A stretch of 64,000 nt of DNA. It comes from Nocardia asteroides. Lineage in GTDB: Bacteria; Actinomycetota; Actinomycetes; Mycobacteriales; Mycobacteriaceae. The DNA is taken from contig CP082844.1 in the NCBI GenBank assembly GCA_019930625.1, positions 2,666,001 to 2,730,000 on the forward strand, given 5' to 3'. The notes under the pieces were generated by a model, which searched no databases, was not told the DNA's origin, and was given only the letters and a program-made list of their open reading frames with translations. Positions 55,180 through 63,958 of the stretch are shown here, in pieces (the stretch's first letter is position 1; the number at the start of each line of letters is the position of its first letter). A program made the translations under genes and the position numbers.

Positions 55180-55971
55180 GTGCTGCTCGAGAAGAAGAAC
55201 GCGATCGTCTACGGGGCCGGAGGAGCCGTCGGAAGCGTGGTCGCGCGCGCTTTCGCAGGCGAAGGGGCGCGGGTGTTCCTCGCCGGACGCACCCGCTCCA
55301 CGCTGGAGACGGTCGCTGACGAGATCAGGGCGTCGGGTGGTGTCGCCGACGTCGCCACGGTGGACGTGCTGGACGAGGACGCCGTGGAAAATCACGCGGA
55401 CGCGGTGGTCGCCGAGGCGGGCTCCCTCGATATCTCGTTCAACGCGATCAGCCTGCCCCAGACCGGTATTCAGGGCACTCGGATCGCCGACCTGCCCCTC
55501 GACGGCTTCGACCTGCCGATGTCCACCTATCCCAAGGCCAACTTCCTGACCGCCAGAGCCGCCGCGCGACGCATGACCGGCCAGGGGTCGGGCGTCATCT
55601 TGACGATCACCGCGTCTCCGTCGCGAACGGCCGTCCCGCTGATGGGAGGGATGGCGCCGGCATGGGCGGCGATCGAAGCGTTGTCGCGGGGGCTGGCCGC
55701 CGAGCTCGGACCGCACGGCGTCCGGGTGGTGTGCTTGAACGCGGCGGGAATGCCGGAATCGCCGCAGCTCTCCGAGGTGTATGGCCTGCACGCCGATGCC
55801 TATGGCATCAGCCGCGACGCATTCAGCTCCCGTATGGCGGAGCGGACGCTGCGCAAACAGCTGCCCACGATCGCCGAGATCGCGGACGTGGCCGCCTTCG
55901 TCGCCTCCGACCGCGCCGCCGCGATCACCGGGGCGGTCGCCAACCTCACCGGCGGCATGGTCGTCGACTGA
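55180..55971 (+). CDS. SDR-family oxidoreductase lacking the canonical YxxxK motif
   Basis: A 263-residue short-chain dehydrogenase-like protein. The NAD(P) motif is VYGAGGAVGSVVA, Asp/Arg specificity FLAGRT, and the C-terminal VANLTGGMVVD is typical. The active site normally reads S-x13-Y-x3-K, but this protein has TASPSRTAVPLMGGMAPAWA, with Met and Trp where Tyr and Lys belong. Related SDRs with degenerate catalytic sites exist, so this may be a non-classical enzyme or a binding protein. GTG 55180 follows AAGGAG. Its promoter overlaps the HxlR operator. Confidence 0.83.
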   Translation: MLLEKKNAIVYGAGGAVGSVVARAFAGEGARVFLAGRTRSTLETVADEIRASGGVADVATVDVLDEDAVENHADAVVAEAGSLDISFNAISLPQTGIQGTRIADLPLDGFDLPMSTYPKANFLTARAAARRMTGQGSGVILTITASPSRTAVPLMGGMAPAWAAIEALSRGLAAELGPHGVRVVCLNAAGMPESPQLSEVYGLHADAYGISRDAFSSRMAERTLRKQLPTIAEIADVAAFVASDRAAAITGAVANLTGGMVVD

Positions 55972-56060
55972 CCCGGCCCGGAACGTACCGCAAACTCACG
56001 TGATCGATGCCGGGTTGGTTGGGATACTGACGCATCCCTACAACCAGGAGGATCTTTTCC

Positions 56061-57830
56061 GTGACCCACTCCGGGGTTCTGCCATTGCTCGATCAGGTCG
56101 CCGCCGCCGTCTCCGACGCGATCGACCGAACCCGGCCGGAAACGGCGGGGGCAGACCCTGTGGTCCGACGATCCACTCACGCCGACTTCCAGTCCAATGC
56201 CGCGCTCGCACTCGCGAAGCGGTTGAAGCTCCGGCCGTCGGATTACGCGGCCGAACTGGCGACGGCATTGGCTTCCGCGCCCGACCGGTCGATCCGGTCG
56301 GTGGAGTTGTCCGGCCCGGGATTCCTGAACGTCACGGTGTCCGACCGAGCCGTGTGGCAGCAGGTCGCCGCCCGGCTGGGTGACGATCGGCTCGGCGTGG
56401 CGGCCACCGAGGACGGCCGCCGCACCGTGGTCGACTACTCCGCCCCCAACATCGCCAAGGAGATGCACGTCGGGCATCTGCGCACCACGATCATCGGTGA
56501 CAGCCTGGCCCGCGTGCTGGACTTCCTCGGCGCGCACGTGATCCGCCAGAACCATCTGGGGGACTGGGGGACTCAATTCGGGATGCTCATCCAATATCTC
56601 GATGAGCACCCCGACGCGCGGTGGCGCCACGACGACCTCGACGGCGGCGAGGATTCGGCGGTCTCGGCCCTCGACGGTCTCTACCGGGCCGCGCGGGCGG
56701 CTTTCGACGCCGACCCGGAGTTCGCCGACCGGTCCCGCGCGCGGGTGGTCGCGTTGCAGGCCGGCGACCCGGCGACGCTGGCCCGCTGGAGCGAGATCGT
56801 CGCCGAGTCGGAGAAGGCATTCCGTGACATCTACGACCGGCTCGGCGTGCTGCTCACCCCGGAGGACAACGTGGGAGAGTCGTTCTACAACCCGATGCTC
56901 GCCGACACCATCGAAAAACTGGTCGCCAAGGGCATCGCGGTCGAGAGCGACGGGGCGCTGGTCGTCTTCTCCGAAACGGTGACCGGCCCCGACGATCAGC
57001 CGGTGCCGCTGATGGTGCGCAAGCGCGACGGCGGCTACGGCTACGACACCACCGACCTCGCGACCATCCGCCACCGCATCGGCACTTTGCGTGCCCAGCG
57101 GCTGCTGTACGTCACGGACTCGCGCCAGGCCCTGCACTTCCAGTTGATCTTCGAGACCGCCCGCCGCGCCGGGTGGCTCACCGAAACCGTCGAGGCCGAG
57201 CACATCGCCTACGGCACGGTGCTCGGCCCCGATGGCAAACCTTTCAAGACCCGCGCGGGCGGAACCGTGCGTCTGCTGGACCTGCTGGACGACGCGGTCT
57301 CCCGTGCCCGCGAGGTCGTGCGCGAGAAGAATCCCGAACTCACCGCGGCAGAGCTGGATTCGATCGCGGAGCAGTCCGGCATCGGCGCGGTGAAGTACGC
57401 CGACCTGTCCACCTCACGAGTGAAGGACTACACCTTCGACCTCGCCCGCATGACCGCCCTCACCGGCAACACGGCGGTGTACCTGCAATACGCGCACGCC
57501 CGCATCCGGTCCATCCTCCGCAAAGCCGGTGAGCCGACCCCGGAGGTGGATGCCGAGCAGGCTCTCGAACCAGCCGAACGCGCACTCGCTCTGGAGCTGG
57601 ACGCGTACGGCAGCGCCGTCGCGGAAGTGGGGTCCACCCTGGAACCGCATCGCCTGTGCGGCTACCTCTACGACCTGGCCCGCGACTTCACCACCTTCTA
57701 CGACAACTGCCCCGTCCTGACCGCCCCCGAACCGACCCGAACCAATCGCCTCGCACTGTGCTCACTCACCGCCCGCACCCTCGCCCACGGACTGGACCTC
57801 CTGGGTATCGCAGCACCTGAACGCATGTGA
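56061..57830 (+). CDS. argS: Arginyl-tRNA synthetase (enterobacterial-type)
   Basis: A complete 589-residue ArgS. The N-terminal Add-1 domain (QSNAALALAKRLKL) is followed by the catalytic core with HIGH-like NIAKEMHVGHLRTTIIGDSL and NHLGDWGTQFGMLI, the KMSK-equivalent GKPFKTRAGGTVRLLDLL, and the C-terminal DALR anticodon-binding domain (YAHARIRSILRKAG, LARDFTTFYDNCPVL). The closest pattern I recall is E. coli ArgS; the housekeeping mycobacterial/nocardial ArgS has a different core, so this is probably a second copy acquired by transfer. It lies in the accessory part of the window beside the candidate defence operon. Start GTG 56061, GGAGGA upstream. Confidence 0.9.
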   Translation: MTHSGVLPLLDQVAAAVSDAIDRTRPETAGADPVVRRSTHADFQSNAALALAKRLKLRPSDYAAELATALASAPDRSIRSVELSGPGFLNVTVSDRAVWQQVAARLGDDRLGVAATEDGRRTVVDYSAPNIAKEMHVGHLRTTIIGDSLARVLDFLGAHVIRQNHLGDWGTQFGMLIQYLDEHPDARWRHDDLDGGEDSAVSALDGLYRAARAAFDADPEFADRSRARVVALQAGDPATLARWSEIVAESEKAFRDIYDRLGVLLTPEDNVGESFYNPMLADTIEKLVAKGIAVESDGALVVFSETVTGPDDQPVPLMVRKRDGGYGYDTTDLATIRHRIGTLRAQRLLYVTDSRQALHFQLIFETARRAGWLTETVEAEHIAYGTVLGPDGKPFKTRAGGTVRLLDLLDDAVSRAREVVREKNPELTAAELDSIAEQSGIGAVKYADLSTSRVKDYTFDLARMTALTGNTAVYLQYAHARIRSILRKAGEPTPEVDAEQALEPAERALALELDAYGSAVAEVGSTLEPHRLCGYLYDLARDFTTFYDNCPVLTAPEPTRTNRLALCSLTARTLAHGLDLLGIAAPERM

Positions 57831-58512
57831 GCCGACGACCGTAGGGTGAAACGCCGCCACCGCAAGCATCCTGCACCGCGACTGCGACTTCACCACCTGC
57901 TCCACTCTCGTGGCCGCAACCATCGCCCTCTCGCGACGCTTTCGCCTACTCCCGCACATACGCCCGATGACCAGTGCCGGGGCCCTCCGAGCGGAAGCAA
58001 GGGCGAACGCTGCGTACCGGGCCGCGGCAACCCCCGATCCACGCGATCCGCCGGGACCGCAATCGGGGCAGCCCAGGCGGGGATGTCGGGGTGCACGCGG
58101 AACTCGGTGTCGCGCTGCTCCGCCTGTCGATCTGCCGGCCGATCGCTCGGAAGTGAATGCCTCTGACTGCCAACCATTCTGAATCTTCCAGCCGTCTTCG
58201 CCATCACTTCTATCGCATGCAACGGGAAGTGTGCCCTTAGTTCCCTGGAGACGCGGCACTTCCTGGGGAACAGCGTGATTCGCTTGCGCGGAACACCGCG
58301 CCGCCCGGGAGATCGATGCTATGGTCGGGGAGATCGTCAGATTACGGTTCGAGTGCAGGTCTACTCTTTGCGAAATGATAACTATCCATTGGTATTCGGG
58401 GTCCGTCGGATAGGCTGGCAAGCGTGTTGCCGGCGAAGTTGTAGCAATAATTGTATTGGCCTCGCTGGTGAGACGTCGATAACTTCATCGCGCCTTTTGC
58501 ATTAGGAGTGTC
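57831..58512. other. Intergenic region before the four-gene operon
   Basis: 682 bp with no convincing gene. The left 400 bp is high-GC and featureless; the right 150 bp is AT-rich and should contain the promoter of the 58513 operon. CAATA-ATTG-TATTG (58445-58458) is a small inverted repeat there, and SD TTAGGAG precedes the first gene. A long minus-strand reading (57762-58421) has no coding character. Confidence 0.5.
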
Positions 58513-59457
58513 ATGTCCTCGTTTGGGGAGGATGGGGGGAGTGGTGGGGCCTTCCTCGTGGACTGGGATCAATATTCCCAGGCGCCGATTTTCAAGCACC
58601 TCACGGCGATAAATTTTTTCCGGCTGACCATTAATTTCCCACGGTTCAAATCGTGGGATGACTCGTCGAAGATGGGCATGCTGGCGGACTGCGTTTACGA
58701 GGAGGCGTACGAACTCCTCGCGCGATCCGGTTTGTACAGCTTCGACCAGTTGAATCGCACCTCGGCGGACGACTCGGTGGGCGTGCACTACAAGGACGCT
58801 GATGCTGATTTCCGGCTGCAGTTGACCACCTCGAACGAGCTGTCTCTGACGCGGCCGGGCTCTTCGATGAAGCGTTTCTACGAGTGGTACCGGCTCATCA
58901 TGCCGGAAGTTCACCGGCTGTACGAGAAGGTCCGGGAGTTCATGGAACTTTCTTCGGAGCCCAAGAACGGGACCCGGCGCGACATCATCCCCGCGCGCGC
59001 CGGCTTCTCCTTCAAATACATCTTGCACGACTTCCATACGGAGGGCCGGTTCAACCAAGACGTGAAGAACTCGGCGCTCATCGGGTCGTCGATGTCGAAA
59101 GTCCCTGGCCCCGATGGCAAGCTCATCGAGTTGGACGAGAACCAACTGGGCAGTCTGGGCAGAATCGATCTGGCGGTCAGTCGCTGGATCAAGGCGCCGG
59201 GTGGGACCATCAGGGAGATATACAGTGTGGAAGCGCCGGGTAATCTCGATTACGGCACGATATGGGCCGATTTCCACTACCTCGCGGAAACCCGGGACGA
59301 TAAGGAAGGCAGGCGCGTAGAGCCCGATTTCTCGGCTTTTCTACGCCGGTTCGATCATCCGGTGACAGATTTCCTACGGGATAGGGCGCTGAAGGGGTAT
59401 CTTTCCGATCTGACCGACGGGGTCGAGTTCAAGACCACGCCGGGATTGCTGCCCTGA
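58513..59457 (+). CDS. Unknown protein, first gene of the candidate defence operon
   Basis: A 314-residue soluble protein with no recognised family. It is rich in aromatic and acidic residues, and it contains AYELLARSGLYSFDQL, FRLQLTTSNELSLTRPGS, FYEWYRLIMPEVHRLYEKVR and DYGTIWADFHYLAE. The layout is loosely like TIGR04255-type proteins found in defence islands (two similar halves, an aromatic segment at the end), but I would not assign it. GGAG precedes ATG 58513. Its stop shares a base with the next start (TGATG), so it is translationally coupled to the effector-like gene. Confidence 0.75.
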   Translation: MSSFGEDGGSGGAFLVDWDQYSQAPIFKHLTAINFFRLTINFPRFKSWDDSSKMGMLADCVYEEAYELLARSGLYSFDQLNRTSADDSVGVHYKDADADFRLQLTTSNELSLTRPGSSMKRFYEWYRLIMPEVHRLYEKVREFMELSSEPKNGTRRDIIPARAGFSFKYILHDFHTEGRFNQDVKNSALIGSSMSKVPGPDGKLIELDENQLGSLGRIDLAVSRWIKAPGGTIREIYSVEAPGNLDYGTIWADFHYLAETRDDKEGRRVEPDFSAFLRRFDHPVTDFLRDRALKGYLSDLTDGVEFKTTPGLLP

Positions 59458-60194
59458 TGAACAGTTCGAGGCAGAATTCAATCGGTACATCGACTCCGGT
59501 GGCGTTCGTCATCTCACCTTTCGGTGATCCCTACGACTCGTACTTCGGCGAAATATTCGGCCCAGCACTCGAGAAGGCCGGCATGGTCGCCAAGCGGGGT
59601 GATTCGATATTCCGAGCCGGTAACGTGATCCGGCAGATCTGGGACCTCATCGAGGAGAGCTCGGTGATACTGGCGGACGTCTCGGAGCAGAACGCGAACG
59701 TGTACTACGAACTCGGCCTCGCGCACGCACTGGGCAAACCGTGCGTGTTGATCACCCGCGACACGTCGAGCATTCCTTTCGATCTGCGCAATCAGCGGCA
59801 TCTCGAGTACCGCACGCAGCGCCCCCGCTGGGCCGATGTGCTCGAGAGGGAGATCGTCCAGGCCGTCGTCGAAACCATGCAGCGCCCGGAACTTTCGGTC
59901 GTCTTCCCCGAACGATCGGTGGCGGTCGCGGAGGCGGGCGGGTCCCCGGAGTCGGCGCAGCTGCTGATGCTCCAGGCAGCCGTGGATTCCCTGCGCCAAC
60001 AGCTCGACTCGGCGAAGCCGGCGTCCGGGTACCGGCCCGAACTCGGGCTCGGTACTGCGGAGGAGCTCAGAGCACTCGCCGAGAACATGCTGGCGCAGGG
60101 AAGCAGTCCGGAGAAGGTGGTCGACGCGCTGCGGGAACGGGGTGCGCCCGCGGTATGGGCGGATTCGATTGTGCGCCAAATCAAATTGCAATGA
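59457..60194 (+). CDS. Nucleoside 2-deoxyribosyltransferase/TIR-like effector candidate
   Basis: A 245-residue protein. Its first 120 residues form an NDT/TIR-like Rossmann domain: VAFVISPFGDPYDSYFGEIF, DSIFRAGNVIRQIWDLIEES, ILADVSEQNANVYYELGLAH and CVLITRDTSSIPFDLRNQRH. Glu85 in YYELG sits where these N-glycosidases have their catalytic Glu. Such domains cleave nucleosides, nucleotides or NAD+, and occur as toxic effectors in bacterial defence. The rest is a charged helix with a C-terminal small domain (AEELRALAENMLAQG, DALRERGAPAVW). It is between the unknown gene (1-bp overlap) and the ATPase (13 bp). Confidence 0.85.
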   Translation: MNSSRQNSIGTSTPVAFVISPFGDPYDSYFGEIFGPALEKAGMVAKRGDSIFRAGNVIRQIWDLIEESSVILADVSEQNANVYYELGLAHALGKPCVLITRDTSSIPFDLRNQRHLEYRTQRPRWADVLEREIVQAVVETMQRPELSVVFPERSVAVAEAGGSPESAQLLMLQAAVDSLRQQLDSAKPASGYRPELGLGTAEELRALAENMLAQGSSPEKVVDALRERGAPAVWADSIVRQIKLQ

Positions 60195-60207
60195 CGGGGG
60201 ATGGCCG

Positions 60208-62520
60208 ATGCCTGATGCCATACAAATCGCGGTGATCGCGGGCGAGATTCTCGCCAGCGAATCACTGGTCGCGGCTTGGACGGACGAAGAGAGAGAAAGG
60301 CGCTCGCGGTTCTCGGAACGAATTTACGCGTTCGCGGCGCACCTACCTCTCGGGGAGACTCTGACGGTTCGGCTCGAGACCCGCGACAAACCGGGGTCAC
60401 TCCGCGTGTGCATGACGTTGCGTACCGAGAGCGGAGAACCATCCGTGCACTTCGGTGGCCTCGCGAATCTGCTCGGAGAGCCCGACAGCCCGATAGTGGG
60501 CGCGGTCGAGCCGGAAGTCGCGCGGCCGACTCCGCCGTTGCCGCATCGCTACTCGATTCGCCGCTCCATGTTCCGGGCGGACACGCCATCGCGAAGGCGG
60601 CCGCTGCAACCCACATACGAGCCGCTGACGAGCTTGCGCGGATTGTGTGCGGCGATGCTGGATCAGGCCTTCGTACGGCTCGAAGTCATCGTCAAGCCGA
60701 TCGGTCCGAACGGCCGCAGCCTCGAGGACCTCGCGCGCGATGCCAACGGACCGGAGGGAATGACTCCTGAACTACTGACCAGCATCCTCCGGACGGGTGG
60801 ACCGTTCGTCCGCGCGACGGTGACGCTGGTATGTAGCGCCGAGCCGTCGCCTCGGCTGCTCTCCGCGATTCGCTCGATCGGAGCTCCGCTCGAGATCCAG
60901 CGTCTCGAGGACTCCCGTCCGGCACCGGAAATCCTGGGCGCCCGCACACTCGCGGCTCTCATGCGCATCCCGGTGGCACACGAGGCGTCCTTCCCCGGCT
61001 TCCCGGTCGTCCCCGCACATTTCGTCCGCGCGCCGGAACAGGTCGTCAGCGCGGCCGCGGGCGAGGGTATCCGCCTCGGGCTGGCAAGAGATGCCAAAGG
61101 TGAGGCTCTCGATGTGCTGCTGCCCGTGGCCGATTTCTCGCGCCACGTCTATATCCCGGGGCAGACCGGCTCCGGCAAATCGACGATGTTGCGCGCCATG
61201 GCGTGCGAGGTGGCCGCGGCAGGTCACGGAATCCTGTTCATCGACCCGCATGGCGACGCGGCAATCCGGCTCCTCGGCGATCTACCGGCGAGCAGAACGC
61301 GGGACGTTCATTTCATCGACGCTTCGGATCTCGATGCGCCTGCGCCCATCAACCCGTTCGCCGTCTCGGATCTTCTCCAGCGAGACACCGCGCTGGCCAA
61401 TGTCACGGCGATGTTCGCGGATCTCTTCGATCCCACACAACAGGGCATCGTGGGACCTCGCTGGGAATCCTGGTTCCGGATGGGGATGCTGACCCTGATC
61501 GCGGCAAAGGGCCGCAGGGCATCGCTCCTGGATGTGCCTCGTCTTTTCCTGGACAAGAAGTACCGGACAACTCAGCGTGCGTCGGTGAAAGAGCAGTTTT
61601 TGAAGGACTTCTGGGATCAGGAAATGGAGCAGACCGACGCGCATACGCTGTCGGAGGTCCTGGGGTGGTTCACCAGTAAGTTCACTGCTTTCCGAACGAA
61701 TGCCGTGCTGAGGAAGATACTGGGCAGCGGGCACGACATGCTCGATCCGACCGAGGTGATGGACAACGGCAAGATCATTGTGGTCTCACTGCAGAAAGGC
61801 GAGATCGGCGCTCCCGTGGCGCAGCTGCTGGGCTATCTGTATCTCACCCGCTATTGGACTGCGGCACTGAGGCGAAGCACCGATAAACCGTTTGCTCTCT
61901 TCGTCGACGAGGCGCAATCCTTCTCGAAGGGTGCGCTACCGGACATTCTGGCGGAGGGCCGGAAATTCGGCCTGTATGCGGTCATCGCCAATCAATATTT
62001 GGAGCAGCTCTCCGAGCCCATTCAACACGCCTTGCTGGGAAACGTGGGCACCGTGCTGGGCTTCCGGATGGGTGATCGTGATGCGGAGCAGTTCGCCGGG
62101 CGCTTCGGCCCGGAATTCGCCACCGAGGCGCTGCGCCGACTTCCCAATCACTACGCCGCATGCTCGCTGCTGCTCAACGGCATGGTGCAACCCGCCTTCA
62201 GTCTGGAGGGCGACCACATCTCGCGCCAGCGAGCCCGGTCGGTCAAGGGCATGGATAGGCAGATGGCAGCGATCAAAAGGTCCAGTCAGTCCTTCTTCAA
62301 GAGTTCGCTACAGGCCGCGATGAAGTCGCCGAAACCTGGTGGGGACGCGGAATCAGCTCCTGTGGCGGAGAGCATCACCGAATCCGAGCCGGCGGTCGTG
62401 GCGGAAGGAATAGGAACCACGCGCACGCACCCCGCGGCCGGATCGTTCGTCGATGCGCTGCGGACCAAACTGATCAAGGCTCGTAGCGAAGGGGGCACAG
62501 CAGATGATCGAGCTGAATGA
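60208..62520 (+). CDS. HerA/VirB4-like ATPase
   Basis: A 770-residue P-loop ATPase. The N-terminal 300 residues are specific to it. The core has Walker A GQTGSGKSTML near residue 318, the HerA/TraG-type FIDPHGDAAIRLL, and Walker B FALFVDEAQSF near 561, with QYLEQLSEPIQHALLGNVGT after it. The C-terminal 120 residues are disordered. No transmembrane segment is evident, which favours a cytosolic HerA-like DNA translocase over a conjugative coupling protein. In HerA-nuclease and HerA-effector defence systems such ATPases form hexamers. ATG 60208 has a G-rich SD. It ends overlapping the next gene by 17 bp. Confidence 0.88.
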   Translation: MPDAIQIAVIAGEILASESLVAAWTDEERERRSRFSERIYAFAAHLPLGETLTVRLETRDKPGSLRVCMTLRTESGEPSVHFGGLANLLGEPDSPIVGAVEPEVARPTPPLPHRYSIRRSMFRADTPSRRRPLQPTYEPLTSLRGLCAAMLDQAFVRLEVIVKPIGPNGRSLEDLARDANGPEGMTPELLTSILRTGGPFVRATVTLVCSAEPSPRLLSAIRSIGAPLEIQRLEDSRPAPEILGARTLAALMRIPVAHEASFPGFPVVPAHFVRAPEQVVSAAAGEGIRLGLARDAKGEALDVLLPVADFSRHVYIPGQTGSGKSTMLRAMACEVAAAGHGILFIDPHGDAAIRLLGDLPASRTRDVHFIDASDLDAPAPINPFAVSDLLQRDTALANVTAMFADLFDPTQQGIVGPRWESWFRMGMLTLIAAKGRRASLLDVPRLFLDKKYRTTQRASVKEQFLKDFWDQEMEQTDAHTLSEVLGWFTSKFTAFRTNAVLRKILGSGHDMLDPTEVMDNGKIIVVSLQKGEIGAPVAQLLGYLYLTRYWTAALRRSTDKPFALFVDEAQSFSKGALPDILAEGRKFGLYAVIANQYLEQLSEPIQHALLGNVGTVLGFRMGDRDAEQFAGRFGPEFATEALRRLPNHYAACSLLLNGMVQPAFSLEGDHISRQRARSVKGMDRQMAAIKRSSQSFFKSSLQAAMKSPKPGGDAESAPVAESITESEPAVVAEGIGTTRTHPAAGSFVDALRTKLIKARSEGGTADDRAE

Positions 62521-63181
62521 CTCCATGTTGGAGAAGCTCGGGTTGGTGGATCTGCCGCCGAAGATTCGCCATACCATCTTGGAAACGATTTATGAGCAAC
62601 TCGAATACCGCGTGGGAAGTGTGCTGTCTGCCGGCTTGACGGATGCGCAGCTCGAGGAGTTCGAAGCGCTGATGAACACCGAGGAATTCCGCTCCGGGAA
62701 CGACACTGCGGCGGCGCAGTGGCTGGCCGAGAATTGTCCGGACTATCGAACGAAGGTCATGGACTGCCTGAACGATCTTCAGCTGGAGATAGTTGACAAT
62801 AGAATAGCGATTCGCTCGATGGTCATCAGTGCTGCGCCGGAACCGATGGTCGATTTCGTCGAGAAGGTCACGAAGAACCGAGACCTGGCTCTGGCGCGTG
62901 ACCTGTTCATCTACATCGGCGATGTCCAGGCAATTCGCAAGGCTGGTGTGCGGGAATTGCGGGCGGTGCCGGATATCAGTCCGTCGGTCGTGAAGCGCAT
63001 TCGAACGCTTGCTCGAAGCGATTCGGGCTCCGTGTCCGCCGGTGGTCTACCGCAGCGCCGGCGGGAAATCTTGACGGCTAGGTTCGGATCGTGGGAAAAG
63101 GTGCTCGAGGCATCGGATTCCGACATCCTCGCGGTGAAAGGGATCGGTCCTGCCACGCTCGCCCGGTTGCGCGGAAGCTGA
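62504..63181 (+). CDS. DUF5663-like protein with C-terminal helix-hairpin-helix
   Basis: A 225-residue protein. The N-terminal 80 residues (EKLGLVDLPPKIRHTILETIY, then LSAGLTDAQLEEFEALMNTE, PDYRTKVMDCL) match the DUF5663 pattern that I associate with ATPases of type IV secretion or HerA kind. Two helix-hairpin-helix-like DNA-binding segments follow: RKAGVRELRAVPDISPSVVKR and the C-terminal ILAVKGIGPATLARL. It is thus a probable DNA-contacting partner of the upstream ATPase, whose stop it overlaps by 17 bp. It is the last gene of the operon; the convergent regulator ends 46 bp away. Confidence 0.8.
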   Translation: MIELNDSMLEKLGLVDLPPKIRHTILETIYEQLEYRVGSVLSAGLTDAQLEEFEALMNTEEFRSGNDTAAAQWLAENCPDYRTKVMDCLNDLQLEIVDNRIAIRSMVISAAPEPMVDFVEKVTKNRDLALARDLFIYIGDVQAIRKAGVRELRAVPDISPSVVKRIRTLARSDSGSVSAGGLPQRRREILTARFGSWEKVLEASDSDILAVKGIGPATLARLRGS

Positions 63182-63226
63182 TCGCCTCGCCCAGTTGTCC
63201 GTCACGGCCCGGTTGACCGATCTTTT

Positions 63227-63958
63227 TCATGTCCGCCAGTCGGACCGGTGATCGTTCACCGGTATCGAGCCCTCGTCGAAGACGGTTCGCCAGCGCGTGG
63301 CCGATGCGATCATGTCGTGCCCGACGAATTCGAGGAACTCTCCCATCGCGCGAAAGCGTGACCCGGCCGGTGTCGCGGCACCGAACACGTCTACGCCGTG
63401 CCGGGCGGCTTCGGCAAGAGCGTGGACCTGCCGCGCACTCGCCAAAGTCGCCTCTACCCAAGTGTCTTCGTCGAGAACATAGCGGTCGCGCCGGCGGCCC
63501 GCGTCGCGGACGCGGCGGATGAGTCCCTGCGTTTCGAGCACACCGACGGCCGAGGAGATCGTTGCCGGACTGACCCGCAGTCGCTGCACCAGTTCGGCGG
63601 CGGTGAGACTGCCGCTGTCGCAGGAGTAGAGGCTCGCGAGCACGTTGGCCGCGGACCGCGGGATACCGGTTCGCACCATCAATGAGGTGAGCTGATCCAG
63701 ATATTCGCGCGTCGCGGCGTCCTCGGCAGTGGTCGCACTCGGAGCGGTCGGCCGTCTACGCCTACGCGCGCGCCGCTCGGTCGCTTGCTGGGCGCGCTGT
63801 GGCTGATAGCGGTTCGGACCGCCGTTGCGCGTCACCTCCCGGCTCACCGTCGACGTCGGCCGCTGGAGTTGCCGGGCGATCTCGGCGTACCCGAGCCCCT
63901 GTGCCAGTCCGCTCGCGATCTCTCGGCGATCGTGCGGTGTCAGTCTGCCACCCGGCAT
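63227..63958 (-). CDS. MarR/GbsR-like regulator with IS30-type N-terminal HTH
   Basis: A 243-residue two-domain DNA-binding protein. Residues 1-50 carry an HTH_38 motif as found in IS30 transposases (RLTPHDRREIASGLAQGLGYAEIARQLQRPTSTVSREV). An Arg-rich linker joins a GbsR/MarR-like winged helix (LTAAELVQRLRVSPATISSAVGVLETQGLIRRV) and a helical C-terminal part. It is a regulator, not a transposase, as no DDE domain is present. The GAGAAGGGGG before ATG 63958 is its SD. It is convergent with the four-gene operon and could control a gene to its right. Confidence 0.82.
   Translation of the reverse strand: MPGGRLTPHDRREIASGLAQGLGYAEIARQLQRPTSTVSREVTRNGGPNRYQPQRAQQATERRARRRRRPTAPSATTAEDAATREYLDQLTSLMVRTGIPRSAANVLASLYSCDSGSLTAAELVQRLRVSPATISSAVGVLETQGLIRRVRDAGRRRDRYVLDEDTWVEATLASARQVHALAEAARHGVDVFGAATPAGSRFRAMGEFLEFVGHDMIASATRWRTVFDEGSIPVNDHRSDWRT

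Noticed and set aside
55971..56061. A tRNA gene next to argS, as for an island boundary
   Set aside because: No cloverleaf or TTCGAATC-type T-arm was seen here or elsewhere in the window.
57762..58421. A 219-codon minus-strand frame downstream of argS
   Set aside because: Composition is low-complexity and unlike protein, it overlaps the argS 3' end, and it has no recognised domain.
63227..63958. An IS30-family transposase from its N-terminal HTH
   Set aside because: No DDE catalytic domain; the rest of the protein is a MarR/GbsR winged helix.
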